Assembly: GCA_903907165.1 (NCBI GenBank)
Contig: CAIVNC010000022.1
Coordinates: forward strand, 1 to 35,338
Direction: 5' to 3'
From: Candidatus Buchananbacteria bacterium
GTDB taxonomy: Bacteria; Patescibacteriota; Patescibacteriia; 2-01-FULL-39-33
DNA length: 35,338 nucleotides
Shown here one piece after another: positions 1 through 7,544 of the stretch (positions are counted from its first letter, which is position 1; each line of letters opens with the position of its first letter). The notes below the pieces were generated by a model that was not told where the DNA came from, ran no database searches, and saw only the letters and a program-made list of their open reading frames with translations. Both the position numbers and the translations under genes were made by a program.

Positions 1-1
1 A

Positions 2-190
2 GATTTTGATGTTAATAATAATTATGTAACTCTAGGTGAGGGAATAATTGATTATAAAAAAATAATTCCAGATATTGAAAAAGTTTTTCAGAACAAGGAA
101 ATTTTTTTATCCATAGAAACACATATCAACCGGGATGCTAAAAAAGCAATGAGGCAATCCATAGAATCATTAAGACTCCTTATGTCTTAG
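2..190 (+). CDS. C-terminal fragment, sugar phosphate isomerase/epimerase-like TIM barrel
   Basis: An open frame enters from the left edge and stops at TAG 188-190, leaving about 62 residues. The fragment reads like the last strand and helix of a xylose-isomerase-like TIM barrel (AP endonuclease 2 family): a LGEGIIDYKKIIPDIE segment is followed by IFLSIETH, matching the usual pattern of a 'GEG..d...i...L' stretch and then a final strand ending in 'lslE.h'. The substrate cannot be told from this tail. It lies on the same strand as the CofE operon, but a consensus promoter at 237-265 separates the two, so they need not be co-transcribed. The family call rests on memory of the motif only. Confidence 0.55.
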   Translation, partial: DFDVNNNYVTLGEGIIDYKKIIPDIEKVFQNKEIFLSIETHINRDAKKAMRQSIESLRLLMS

Positions 191-236
191 AAATAATTAT
201 GGGACGAATCCATATTTTAACTCAGTTAATTTCAGC

Positions 237-265
237 TTGACAAAATATTATAATTGGGATATAAC
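237..265 (+). promoter_or_regulatory. Sigma-70 promoter of the cofE operon
   Basis: TTGACA at 237-242, a 17-base spacer and TATAAC at 260-265. The predicted start is near 272, giving a leader of about 45 bases that ends in an AAAGGAG SD site (304-310). Confidence 0.8.
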
Positions 266-316
266 AATGAGTTGGTGTGTTCATTGATAAAATAATTCAA
301 ATCAAAGGAGAAAACC

Positions 317-1048
317 ATGGAATCTATCAGTCTACATCCGGTAAATGACCTGCCCCTGATAAACCCAGGGGATGATCTTGGCCGATTAATTCTTGACGGC
401 CTTTTTAAAACGGTTGGCGTAAATGAGGGTGATGTCATAGTCATCGCTCAAAAAATTGTATCCAAGTCCGAGGGTGCAATCGTTGATGTGTCAAAAATCA
501 CTCCATCGAAACAAGCTCAGGAGATCGCCAATCAGACCGGACGTGATCCGCGTCTTTGCCAAATCTACTTAGACGAGGCAAAAGAAGTGATTGCTATTAA
601 GGGTCGAATGGTTATAACTCGACATCGTCTTGGCTTCGTTGGGTCAAGTTCTGGCGTTGATCGCTCGAACATTGCTCCACACGAAGCAGGTATGGTCGTC
701 TTATTGCCCAAAGACTCCGATCGGAGTGCTCGAAGCATCCGCGACTATATCCTTGAAAAAACCAACAAGAAAGTTGCAGTAATCATCAATGACTCTTGTG
801 GTCGGGATTATCGCGGAGGATCTGTTGGTATGGCAATCGGCATTGCTGGCATTGGGGCAATTGAAAAAAAAGTCAAAAAAGATCTTTTTGGAAATGAGTC
901 TTGCAACCAAATTGCTCTCATTGACGAACTCGCCGCCGCCGCCTCAATTTTAATGGGGCAAGCGGACGAAGGAATCCCGGTGGTTCTTATCCGGGGAGTT
1001 TCTTTTACCGTAACAGAAGAATCAAGTATCAAGGATTTCTTACTCTAA
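317..1048 (+). CDS. cofE: CofE-like coenzyme F420-0:L-glutamate ligase
   Basis: 243 residues, close to archaeal CofE (about 250). Known members use GTP to attach gamma-linked glutamates to F420-0. Visible family signatures are GDVIVIAQKIVSKSEG (38-53), DPRLCQIYLDEAKEVI (77-92), GVDRSN (113-118), LLPKDSDRSA (129-138) and DSCGRDYRGG (159-168), close to the usual 'DT.GRpwR.G'. There is no fused C-terminal flavin domain as in actinobacterial FbiB. The ATG follows AAAGGAG at 304-310 with a 6-base gap. It is the first gene of a three-gene operon; the next start is 12 bases after its stop. No other F420 gene is visible in the window, so the enzyme may glutamylate F420 made by genes elsewhere or a different acceptor. 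Family assignment is firm; the substrate is open. Confidence 0.88.
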   Translation: MESISLHPVNDLPLINPGDDLGRLILDGLFKTVGVNEGDVIVIAQKIVSKSEGAIVDVSKITPSKQAQEIANQTGRDPRLCQIYLDEAKEVIAIKGRMVITRHRLGFVGSSSGVDRSNIAPHEAGMVVLLPKDSDRSARSIRDYILEKTNKKVAVIINDSCGRDYRGGSVGMAIGIAGIGAIEKKVKKDLFGNESCNQIALIDELAAAASILMGQADEGIPVVLIRGVSFTVTEESSIKDFLL

Positions 1049-1060
1049 AAGGAGGTTATC

Positions 1061-2254
1061 ATGGATTTCTTGAGTGTGACCAAAGATTACCAAGATCCGA
1101 TGCTTTCTCCCATTGAGGTGGTTGAAAGAAAAGGTGTTGGCCATCCAGACTCCCTTGCGGATGCTCTGGCCAACGAAGTATCAGTAAAATTCTCTCGTTA
1201 TTGCCTGGATCGTTTCGGATTTGTTCTGCACCACAACGTGGATAAACTTTTCATTGGTGCTGGACACTTTCAAAATGATTACGGCTCTTGCGAGCGAATC
1301 AGTCCGATCCAAGTACGGGTTAACGGCCGCATGTCGAATGTGCTCGGCAACGAACACATCGACATTGAGTCGATTCAAAGGGAGGCGGTTTCACAATATC
1401 TTTTTCAAGTGCTTCCTCGTTTGACGGTCGACGATGTCGTGATTACGCCCAATGCAACTCAGTGCACTAAGGTTCCTCATTGGTTCACTCCAAGGAATAG
1501 GGACGATGTGCCCGATGCTACAGCGCCAAAGGCCAATGATACGTCTTTCTGCGTATCTCATTGGCCGCCAACGCCAGCGGAGTCAATTGCTTATCGTCTT
1601 GAACGTTATTTCTGGGAAGAAAAAGACGGTTTTGCGATACCTCGTTTTCCTGAGATTGGCCAAGACATTAAGGTGCTTGTCCTTCGTCAGGAAAATCGTC
1701 TTGAGGTGACTCTATGCGTGCCGACCATCAGCGTTCATACGGCGTCGTATGAACAATACCGAGATATGATCATGGAGCACGAAAAGAAACTTCAAGAACT
1801 GGCTGAGAGTATTATCTCTTGCCATCGGCTCGATGTTTCGGTTCGGATCAATCCTTACCAACGTCTCTACATGCTCGGTGTTGGCAGTTGCATTGAATGC
1901 GGAGAGGAGGGGATGGTCGGAAGGGGCAATACCATATCCGGCATCATATCTTCTCATCGCGTTCACACTCAAGAATCGTGGGCGGGAAAAAACCCAGTTT
2001 ATCACACTGGACGCGTTCTTGGTTATCTTACTTCGAAACTCGCCCATGCGGTTAGCGCAAGACTCAACGTGAAATGTTCTGTTTCCGCGATGACCCGTTG
2101 TGGTGATTCACTGATTCCCCCAAGATTCCTTGGCGTTTCTGTGGATCAAGATGTAAATCCCAAAGACCTCGAGCCAATTATCGAATCGGAGCTTCTCTCT
2201 GTAAATTATCTTCAGGAGATTCTCTCGTTTCGTCCATGGATCGAAAGGCTTTGA
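1061..2254 (+). CDS. mat: Archaeal-type methionine adenosyltransferase
   Basis: 397 residues, the usual length for the archaeal S-adenosylmethionine synthetase family (PF01941), which differs strongly in sequence from bacterial MetK. It makes SAM from methionine and ATP in the cytoplasm. Hallmarks are ERKGVGHPDSLADALA (22-37), an HHNVDK segment near 57-62, and EEGMVGRGNTISG followed by ESWAGKNPVYHTGRVLG, which match the archaeal 'DGSVGRGNR.NGLI' and 'EA..GKNP..HVGK' blocks. The ATG is preceded by AAAGGAGG (about 1047-1054), an unusually strong SD for this window. It sits 12 bases after cofE and 19 before the HPrK-like gene, so all three are probably one mRNA. An archaeal-type enzyme inside a bacterial accessory operon suggests transfer and a dedicated SAM supply. 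Whether a bacterial metK also exists cannot be seen here. Confidence 0.9.
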   Translation: MDFLSVTKDYQDPMLSPIEVVERKGVGHPDSLADALANEVSVKFSRYCLDRFGFVLHHNVDKLFIGAGHFQNDYGSCERISPIQVRVNGRMSNVLGNEHIDIESIQREAVSQYLFQVLPRLTVDDVVITPNATQCTKVPHWFTPRNRDDVPDATAPKANDTSFCVSHWPPTPAESIAYRLERYFWEEKDGFAIPRFPEIGQDIKVLVLRQENRLEVTLCVPTISVHTASYEQYRDMIMEHEKKLQELAESIISCHRLDVSVRINPYQRLYMLGVGSCIECGEEGMVGRGNTISGIISSHRVHTQESWAGKNPVYHTGRVLGYLTSKLAHAVSARLNVKCSVSAMTRCGDSLIPPRFLGVSVDQDVNPKDLEPIIESELLSVNYLQEILSFRPWIERL

Positions 2255-2273
2255 GAAGGATCGAGGTGATAAC

Positions 2274-3215
2274 ATGTACGCTTGTACTATCGAAGTAGAT
2301 GGTTGGAAAATCGCCTTCGAATCATCCAGGGATCTTATTCCGGCGTTTCTGCGACTTGCAGAAGCGCCGGAATTTCTAGGTTTCCGCATATTTCCGCAAG
2401 TGTCTTCCAGCGAGTATGTGATTCGTTATGAAGAAAGTGAAGAAGAAATAACGGTCAAATATTCTGACAAAACTGTAGTTATTCGTGCTCCTTGGCGTTC
2501 AGTTCAGGAAGGGGAGACTTTGCTTTATGCAGCATTCCCTTTCATCGAACTTCAACGTCAACAACACGGATTTGTTACTGTTCATGCCGCTGCGGTGATG
2601 CTTGGGTCTAATGCAGTTCTTATTCTGGGTAAAGAAGGCTCGGGAAAAACAACAACCGCACTCGGCTTATGTAGATCACATGGGGGACGGCTGATTGGAA
2701 ATGATCTGGTTGTTATCGGTTCTGAGGATAAGAATGGTAAAATAGTAATCCATGGCGGAACGAAGTTTTTGTCTCTTCGCTATGAATCTATCCAAAGAAA
2801 CATGCCAGACTTGTTGCATCTTTTCCCCGAAAAGAAGGAGGATCCGTGGTTACGCAAGGTTCTCGTGCATCCACCAAGAGCCAATATAGAACTATGCACG
2901 GAAGAGATGTTCCTTGGGAGTGTATTTTTAGTGCATGTGGACGAAACAAAAAATGATCTCTTTGTTAAGTCTGCAGACACTCTAGTGAACCGTTTATATC
3001 TCAATGAGAATTTCTCAAGGTATATTCGAGGCACTTGCATGGCGCTTCTTGACGAAAAATTACACTACCTGGGCTATGTTCCCTCCTTTGATTCGGAAAT
3101 GCTATTCGTAAAACGCGCAAAAATCATGGAGAGTCTACTTGTAGAACACTCCATGTGGTTTGTTTCTGGCCCACTCGGAAAAGTTGTAGATTACATCGCT
3201 TCTGAAAGCCACTAG
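2274..3215 (+). CDS. HPr-kinase-like P-loop protein
   Basis: 313 residues. The N-terminal ~100 residues are a beta-rich region without a recognised motif. The core resembles HPrK/PEPCK-type kinases: H104 in TVHAAAV, a P-loop GKEGSGKT at 119-126, and GNDLVVIG around 142-149, where the second acidic position of the usual 'DD' is kept (N143-D144). The GTK and RY stretch after it fits the family, but no complete HPrK/P signature is seen, and no HPr or PTS gene is nearby. Proteins of this shape occur in peptide and small-molecule modification operons, where some phosphorylate a peptide or sugar. The SD is GAGGTGAT (2263-2270). It ends the cofE-mat operon; its stop abuts a strong terminator. Substrate unknown. 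Confidence 0.7.
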   Translation: MYACTIEVDGWKIAFESSRDLIPAFLRLAEAPEFLGFRIFPQVSSSEYVIRYEESEEEITVKYSDKTVVIRAPWRSVQEGETLLYAAFPFIELQRQQHGFVTVHAAAVMLGSNAVLILGKEGSGKTTTALGLCRSHGGRLIGNDLVVIGSEDKNGKIVIHGGTKFLSLRYESIQRNMPDLLHLFPEKKEDPWLRKVLVHPPRANIELCTEEMFLGSVFLVHVDETKNDLFVKSADTLVNRLYLNENFSRYIRGTCMALLDEKLHYLGYVPSFDSEMLFVKRAKIMESLLVEHSMWFVSGPLGKVVDYIASESH

Positions 3216-3243
3216 GGTATGGTCTCGACCATACCCTTTTTTT
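3215..3243 (+). terminator. Intrinsic terminator of the cofE operon
   Basis: GGGTATGGT (3215-3223), loop CTCG, ACCATACCC (3228-3236), then seven T. A perfect 9-bp stem that starts on the last base of the stop codon. Confidence 0.92.
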
Positions 3244-3244
3244 A

Positions 3245-3253
3245 TGCTATAAT
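3245..3253 (+). promoter_or_regulatory. Extended -10 promoter (HD gene)
   Basis: TGCTATAAT with no clear -35. It lies directly after the cofE-operon terminator. The predicted start near 3260 leaves a leader of about 13 bases before ATG 3273. Confidence 0.65.
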
Positions 3254-3272
3254 CATATTAAATTATAAAAAT

Positions 3273-3827
3273 ATGCATACATTTATCTCCCCTGAAGAAA
3301 GCTTTAAGGTTGAAAAAGCCATTTCTTATCTGGTGGAAAAATACAAAGAGTCAGGGAAAAATCCTAAGCCAGTAATACTCCATAGTCTTAGGTTGGGTGT
3401 TTATCTCCTTGAGCATGGCTATGAAACTGATATTATCATTGTCGGAATCCTTCATGATCTTGTTGAGGATTCAGATGTTTCTGTTGGTGATATTAAAAAT
3501 GATTTTTCTGAAAAGATAGGGAATTGGGTGGAGGCCGTGTCTTTTCAATCAGACATAATTGATCCGGTAGAAAGGTATAAAGAAATGTTTAAGCGCACTG
3601 TTTCTATGGGAAGGGAAACTATTGTGGTTAAGGCAGCCGATATACTCGTTAATAGTATTTATATTCATTTAGTGTCAGATTTAAAAAAGCAAAGGATGTT
3701 AATTGAAAAAATTCTATACTTTATTAATATGACAGAGCAGTTTTCTTCAGAACTAGTGATAGGGGAGCTCAAGGATCGTTATGATGAAGAAAATGAAAGG
3801 CTTATTAAACTTGAAAAAGGACAGTGA
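3273..3827 (+). CDS. HD-domain (p)ppGpp hydrolase-like protein
   Basis: 184 residues from ATG 3273. A longer in-frame start at 3219 lies inside the upstream terminator and ahead of the promoter, so it is rejected. The protein is a single HD domain of the SpoT/MESH1 type. The metal and substrate residues are all visible: H37, H61-D62, E65-D66 (in HDLVED) and D123 with N127 (in KAADILVN). In the family this domain hydrolyses (p)ppGpp or related 3'-phosphorylated nucleotides. There is no synthetase, TGS or ACT domain, so this is a stand-alone small hydrolase. No SD is seen. The stop overlaps the GTG start of the glycosyltransferase (GTGA at 3824-3827), so the two are translationally coupled. The exact substrate is uncertain. 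Confidence 0.78.
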   Translation: MHTFISPEESFKVEKAISYLVEKYKESGKNPKPVILHSLRLGVYLLEHGYETDIIIVGILHDLVEDSDVSVGDIKNDFSEKIGNWVEAVSFQSDIIDPVERYKEMFKRTVSMGRETIVVKAADILVNSIYIHLVSDLKKQRMLIEKILYFINMTEQFSSELVIGELKDRYDEENERLIKLEKGQ

Positions 3828-4951
3828 AAATCTATATCTGCATACCTAGCCTTAATGAGGCTAGGACAATCAGCTTAGTAACGAGGCTTGTTGATAAGGG
3901 GTTGCAAGACCTTTCTTTGTTTATGAGAAAGACGATTGATGCTAAAATCATAAATATTGATAGTGCGAGCAATGACGACACTGTTAATATCTTTAATAGT
4001 ACTGACACAGTCTTTCCTAAGCAGTCGATAATCCTGGAGGGGTCAAGAGGTAAGGGTAAAAATTTGTTGCATTTTATAAAAATAGCATATCAAGAAAAAG
4101 CTGATTTTTGTTTAACTATTGATGCCGACATAAATTCTGCTGATTCATCATGGATAAGTGAACTTTTAAACCCGCTTATAAGCAATCAGGCTGATTTTGT
4201 AACTCCTTTATATGCCAGAAGTCGATTTGAAGGAAGCTCCACAAATCATTTTGCGTACCCGATAGTATTAGCCTTAACTGGTATAAAAGCTCGTCAGCCA
4301 ATTGCTGGTGACTTTGCTTTTAACTACTCGATTTTGGATATTATTCAGAACTTAGAAATACCAGAATCAGCTAATGGCTATGGAATTGATATTTTTTTAA
4401 CATTGGCGGCCATTACAAGTGGCTTGAGGCATAGGCAGGTTAGTTTGGGTGAAAAAAAACACAATCCCAGTTTTGATAAACTTGAATATATGTTTCCTCA
4501 AATAGCCGCATCAGCTTTGTCCTTGCTCAGGGAAGTAAAAATTAAAAAAATAAAGGAGATAGATGATGAAGCTATGGTTAATAATATTGCTTCGGCGTCA
4601 TTATTTCAGCATAGAGTAGCGGCCGAGGTTATGAGGGAGCACTCTATTTCTCAATTAGTTTCCGGCAATTTAACCGAATGGGGTTGGGTTCCAAATGGTA
4701 TTACAAAGAAAGATTTTAATGATTCTGACATCCAAATCAATGATTGGGTTAGTATTCTTTCTGCGTGGATCAAATATGGCTTAGAAAATAAAAATATTAA
4801 GGCGGAAATACTAGCAGAACAACTCTTGCCATTTTTTGTACTTCGTGCCACAAATTTCTGGTTTTCTTCGGAAAATATGACGGCTGAAGAAGTTGAAAGC
4901 CAAATAAGAGAGCAAGCCATGTTATTGTGTTCTAGTATGAGGAAATTATAG
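3824..4951 (+). CDS. GT-A glycosyltransferase, GpgS/GT81-like
   Basis: 375 residues, GTG start overlapping the HD stop by four bases. The N-terminal half is a GT-A nucleotide-sugar transferase: IPSLNEA near 7-13, a nucleotide-binding stretch ending at IDSASNDDT, the metal-binding DAD at 100-102, and VTPLYARSRFEG followed by ARQPIAGDFAF (about 156-166). That QP.aGdf block is typical of glucosyl-3-phosphoglycerate and mannosylglycerate synthases. The C-terminal ~120 residues are helical and not recognised. It probably transfers a sugar to a small phosphorylated acceptor such as 3-phosphoglycerate, giving a compatible solute or polysaccharide primer; this is inference from the family. The operon ends at the bidirectional terminator at 5069-5098. 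Confidence 0.75.
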   Translation: MKIYICIPSLNEARTISLVTRLVDKGLQDLSLFMRKTIDAKIINIDSASNDDTVNIFNSTDTVFPKQSIILEGSRGKGKNLLHFIKIAYQEKADFCLTIDADINSADSSWISELLNPLISNQADFVTPLYARSRFEGSSTNHFAYPIVLALTGIKARQPIAGDFAFNYSILDIIQNLEIPESANGYGIDIFLTLAAITSGLRHRQVSLGEKKHNPSFDKLEYMFPQIAASALSLLREVKIKKIKEIDDEAMVNNIASASLFQHRVAAEVMREHSISQLVSGNLTEWGWVPNGITKKDFNDSDIQINDWVSILSAWIKYGLENKNIKAEILAEQLLPFFVLRATNFWFSSENMTAEEVESQIREQAMLLCSSMRKL

Positions 4952-5065
4952 ATTTTTGATCTTCTCTTGAAGATAGCTGATTTTTCCCATTGACTCCACG
5001 GCCGATTTAATGGCTTTATAAATCTTAACTAATTCGGAATAACGGAATTGCGTCCCACAATTCAA
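4946..5065 (-). other. Possible 39-codon ORF or gene remnant
   Basis: On the minus strand a frame opens at TTG 5065 and stops at TAA 4946-4948, overlapping the end of the glycosyltransferase by six bases. The predicted peptide is Lys-rich and helical (it includes YSELVKIYKAIKSAV). It has no SD and starts just beyond a terminator hairpin. It may be a decayed gene end or chance. Confidence 0.2.
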
Positions 5066-5068
5066 AAT

Positions 5069-5098
5069 AAAAAAGACGGCTATTCAGCCGTCTTTTTT
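5069..5098. terminator. Bidirectional terminator
   Basis: Six A, then GACGGCT (5075-5081), loop ATTC, AGCCGTC (5086-5092) and six T. It serves the plus-strand glycosyltransferase and the minus-strand GH18 gene, which converge here. Confidence 0.92.
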
Positions 5099-5109
5099 AA
5101 TTTCAGTTT

Positions 5110-7227
5110 TTAGTAGTTAGCTAGTTCTTCTTCGTTGACATTGTAGATTGGTTTTTTGCCATAGCTCTTGAGTTTGGCAATAGTTGGGATATATTGTTTT
5201 TGACCATTTACGATAACGTAAATTCTGCCAGTTTCAACGGAGCGAAGTAACGTGCCATCGGCGTAGACTTTTACTCCTAGTACCTGGCCTTTCAGTGCAA
5301 TACTGTAAGTCACTTTACCAGTGCTAATAACGGTTGTCTTGGCCAGTGATAAATTCATATCGTCAATTCGGCCACGAGTATCAGAATTAAGAATCGTTGA
5401 GTTATTGTTTAATTTTCTACTTTCGGTATTGCTAAGTATGCCGTCACAATTAGTATCGATGGTGGTAATGCAAAGACCATTGACTTTCTGCCATTCAATT
5501 ATGGCTTTGGTGGTTGCTAGATTAAGAACGCTTGTAGGTGTACTGGGCAAGGCTCTGGCATAAGTTCCAGTATTTTTATACTTCAGGAAGGTTTGTAGGC
5601 CGATGATATCGCTATCAGTTTGATTGTATTTAATATCATGGCCAAACCAGAGATCGGTAATCACTTGAGTAGTGGTAGCTACCGGCGCTGTGATTGTAGT
5701 GGTAAATGATTGGTCAATGCCGGTGGCCGTACCAGAAGCGTTAGTGGCAAAAGCTTGAAAATGATAAGTTGTGCCAGAAATTAAACTGCTAAGATTGGCA
5801 GTAAGGGCTATTGATGATGTTCCAGTGGTGCTAGCTGTAAATGTGTGACCGTAAGCAGTGCTGGTTCCGTAATAAAAACCAGTATTGGCGAAGTTGATCG
5901 GTAAGTTGCCAGTGTTAGTGATTAAACCGTTAAGCGTAGCCTTGGTTGTGGTTACGTTAGTTGCTACATTTGTGGTTACTGTTGGCTTGGAGGTGGTGGC
6001 TATTTGTTGGCCGCCAGAACCGCTACCGCCGCCACCACCGTTCGTAGTGGTTGATACAGCATTTTTATCCAAAGTGGCTGCCACTGCGCTAGACAAAGGA
6101 TATTTTTGAGCATCGGTCACACTGTTAGCGTTGTATTCCTGATCATTCATCCACATAATCCAGCCACCCAAACCATTAGATTTAATATAATTAATCTTGT
6201 CTGTTAATGATTGAGGATCATCGTAAGTTACAAATTTATCACCAGCCACAGTTGAAGAAGTGATACTTAAATAAGGTACGTCAGCAACAGAATCCCAATG
6301 CCAATTTGGATTGCTTGAATCTAGACTGCCATAAGTAGCTTTAATTTGAGCATAAGTTTGTTGATTTGAAGAACCGCTGCCAATAAGGAAACTTTGTCTT
6401 GGTCCAGTAACTCCGCTAGTGCAGGCAGATGTTTGGCAAACACCGGTCACGACATCGCCGTAGAAAGCCAAGCCTAAGTTTAATTTTGAAGCAGGAAGTC
6501 CACCGGCCAAATAATTCTGTCTGACTGATTCAAAGGATACGACGGCGCCAGTTCCTGTTAGTGTTCCGTTTAGAGCAGAGTTATGCCAAGTATAAGGATT
6601 CCAATTACCGAGTCCAGATTCATCGTAAGTCATAACATTAATCCTATCTAATTTGTTGTAGATAGCAATAGTTTTAGAGCTCCAGTAACGAGCATCGACT
6701 GGAGAAGTGGCTGCGTCAACAGTGAGAAGTTTTCCAGCGGCTAAGCTACCGCGTAGCTTAGTTATGAGATTAGTCATATCGGTTTGGACAGTGGCAGAAT
6801 TGTAATCGCATGATTCCCAGTCGATATCTACACCGTCATAACCGTAAGTGTTAACATTGCTAATAATACTATTCACAAACCCGGTTAAGTTGTTTTCGAT
6901 GGCTGTTTTAAAGTAGTTGGTAGAAGCGCCAGTTTGAACAGACAAAAGAACTTTAACGCCTTTGGCATGAGCCGCAGCAATTAAAGCTGGAGCTGAACCC
7001 GCCATATTATCTGTAGTAATGTCCAAATTACCAGCTGAAGTTGGTCGGGCAGCCACATGATTGATGTGAGTCATTGATGGCCAATAAATTTTACTTACTG
7101 GAATTGGATTGAATGGCGTGTAATTGCCAACACTCCATGTTTCGGCTAGCGAAGTTTTTGGCGCCAGTAAAAAGGCGCTGGCCATTAAAAAAGCGATCAT
7201 GGCCAAGATTGTAGATCTTTTAAGCAT
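5110..7227 (-). CDS. Secreted GH18 glycosidase with Fn3-like and peptidoglycan-binding modules
   Basis: 705 residues. A Sec signal peptide (KR, then a hydrophobic core, cleavage likely after SLA28; no lipobox). The GH18 domain spans roughly 29-385, with the catalytic DxxDxDxE motif DGVDIDWE at 131-138 intact. Then come a Gly-rich linker near 397-407, an Fn3-like module (about 415-510), a PG_binding_1-like module (about 524-608), and a C-terminal module (about 634-705) with TGRIYVIVNGQKQYIPT. GH18 enzymes cleave beta-1,4-linked N-acetylglucosamine polymers (chitin or peptidoglycan-like glycans). The wall-binding module suggests it works at a cell surface, its own or that of a host or neighbour. 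It has no SD. It is paralogous to the gene at 10255-12501; the N-terminal ~385 residues are closely similar. Confidence 0.88.
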   Translation of the reverse strand: MLKRSTILAMIAFLMASAFLLAPKTSLAETWSVGNYTPFNPIPVSKIYWPSMTHINHVAARPTSAGNLDITTDNMAGSAPALIAAAHAKGVKVLLSVQTGASTNYFKTAIENNLTGFVNSIISNVNTYGYDGVDIDWESCDYNSATVQTDMTNLITKLRGSLAAGKLLTVDAATSPVDARYWSSKTIAIYNKLDRINVMTYDESGLGNWNPYTWHNSALNGTLTGTGAVVSFESVRQNYLAGGLPASKLNLGLAFYGDVVTGVCQTSACTSGVTGPRQSFLIGSGSSNQQTYAQIKATYGSLDSSNPNWHWDSVADVPYLSITSSTVAGDKFVTYDDPQSLTDKINYIKSNGLGGWIMWMNDQEYNANSVTDAQKYPLSSAVAATLDKNAVSTTTNGGGGGSGSGGQQIATTSKPTVTTNVATNVTTTKATLNGLITNTGNLPINFANTGFYYGTSTAYGHTFTASTTGTSSIALTANLSSLISGTTYHFQAFATNASGTATGIDQSFTTTITAPVATTTQVITDLWFGHDIKYNQTDSDIIGLQTFLKYKNTGTYARALPSTPTSVLNLATTKAIIEWQKVNGLCITTIDTNCDGILSNTESRKLNNNSTILNSDTRGRIDDMNLSLAKTTVISTGKVTYSIALKGQVLGVKVYADGTLLRSVETGRIYVIVNGQKQYIPTIAKLKSYGKKPIYNVNEEELANY

Positions 7228-7544
7228 GGGAGAAAATTAATTAATTTTAAATTATCTTAATGAAATATTACTATCTGTAGGTTAATATAATCTCATTATA
7301 GCATGTCATTAATTATTTATTAAGTTTATTTCTATTGATTTTTAGCTCTAATTTACTAGATGGATTTTTTTGTCTAAATTGAAAAAGGAGGATGACCTAT
7401 TTTAGCCACTATTGACAAAATTAATTAAATATGCTATCATAATATATTACTTAATAAAAAAGTAGTTGAAATCGAGCAAATTTATTAAATATTGGCTAAA
7501 ATAAGCCAAGATAACATATAAAACAAATTAAGTCAATTATTATT
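7228..7544. promoter_or_regulatory. Divergent promoter region between GH18-1 and the DUF5666 gene
   Basis: 317 bases without a gene. Minus strand: TATAAT at 7295-7300 preceded by TGC (extended -10), leader about 60 bases to the GH18 start. Plus strand: TTGACA 7412-7417, 17-base spacer, TATCAT 7435-7440, also preceded by TGC; leader about 98 bases. That leader holds a small hairpin, TTGGCT (7492-7497) with AGCCAA (7504-7509). Nothing else is evident in the AT-rich remainder. Confidence 0.7.

Noticed and set aside
3219-3272. Upstream start of the HD gene at 3219
   Set aside because: It lies within the terminator hairpin of the cofE operon and before the -10 box; the family match begins after ATG 3273.
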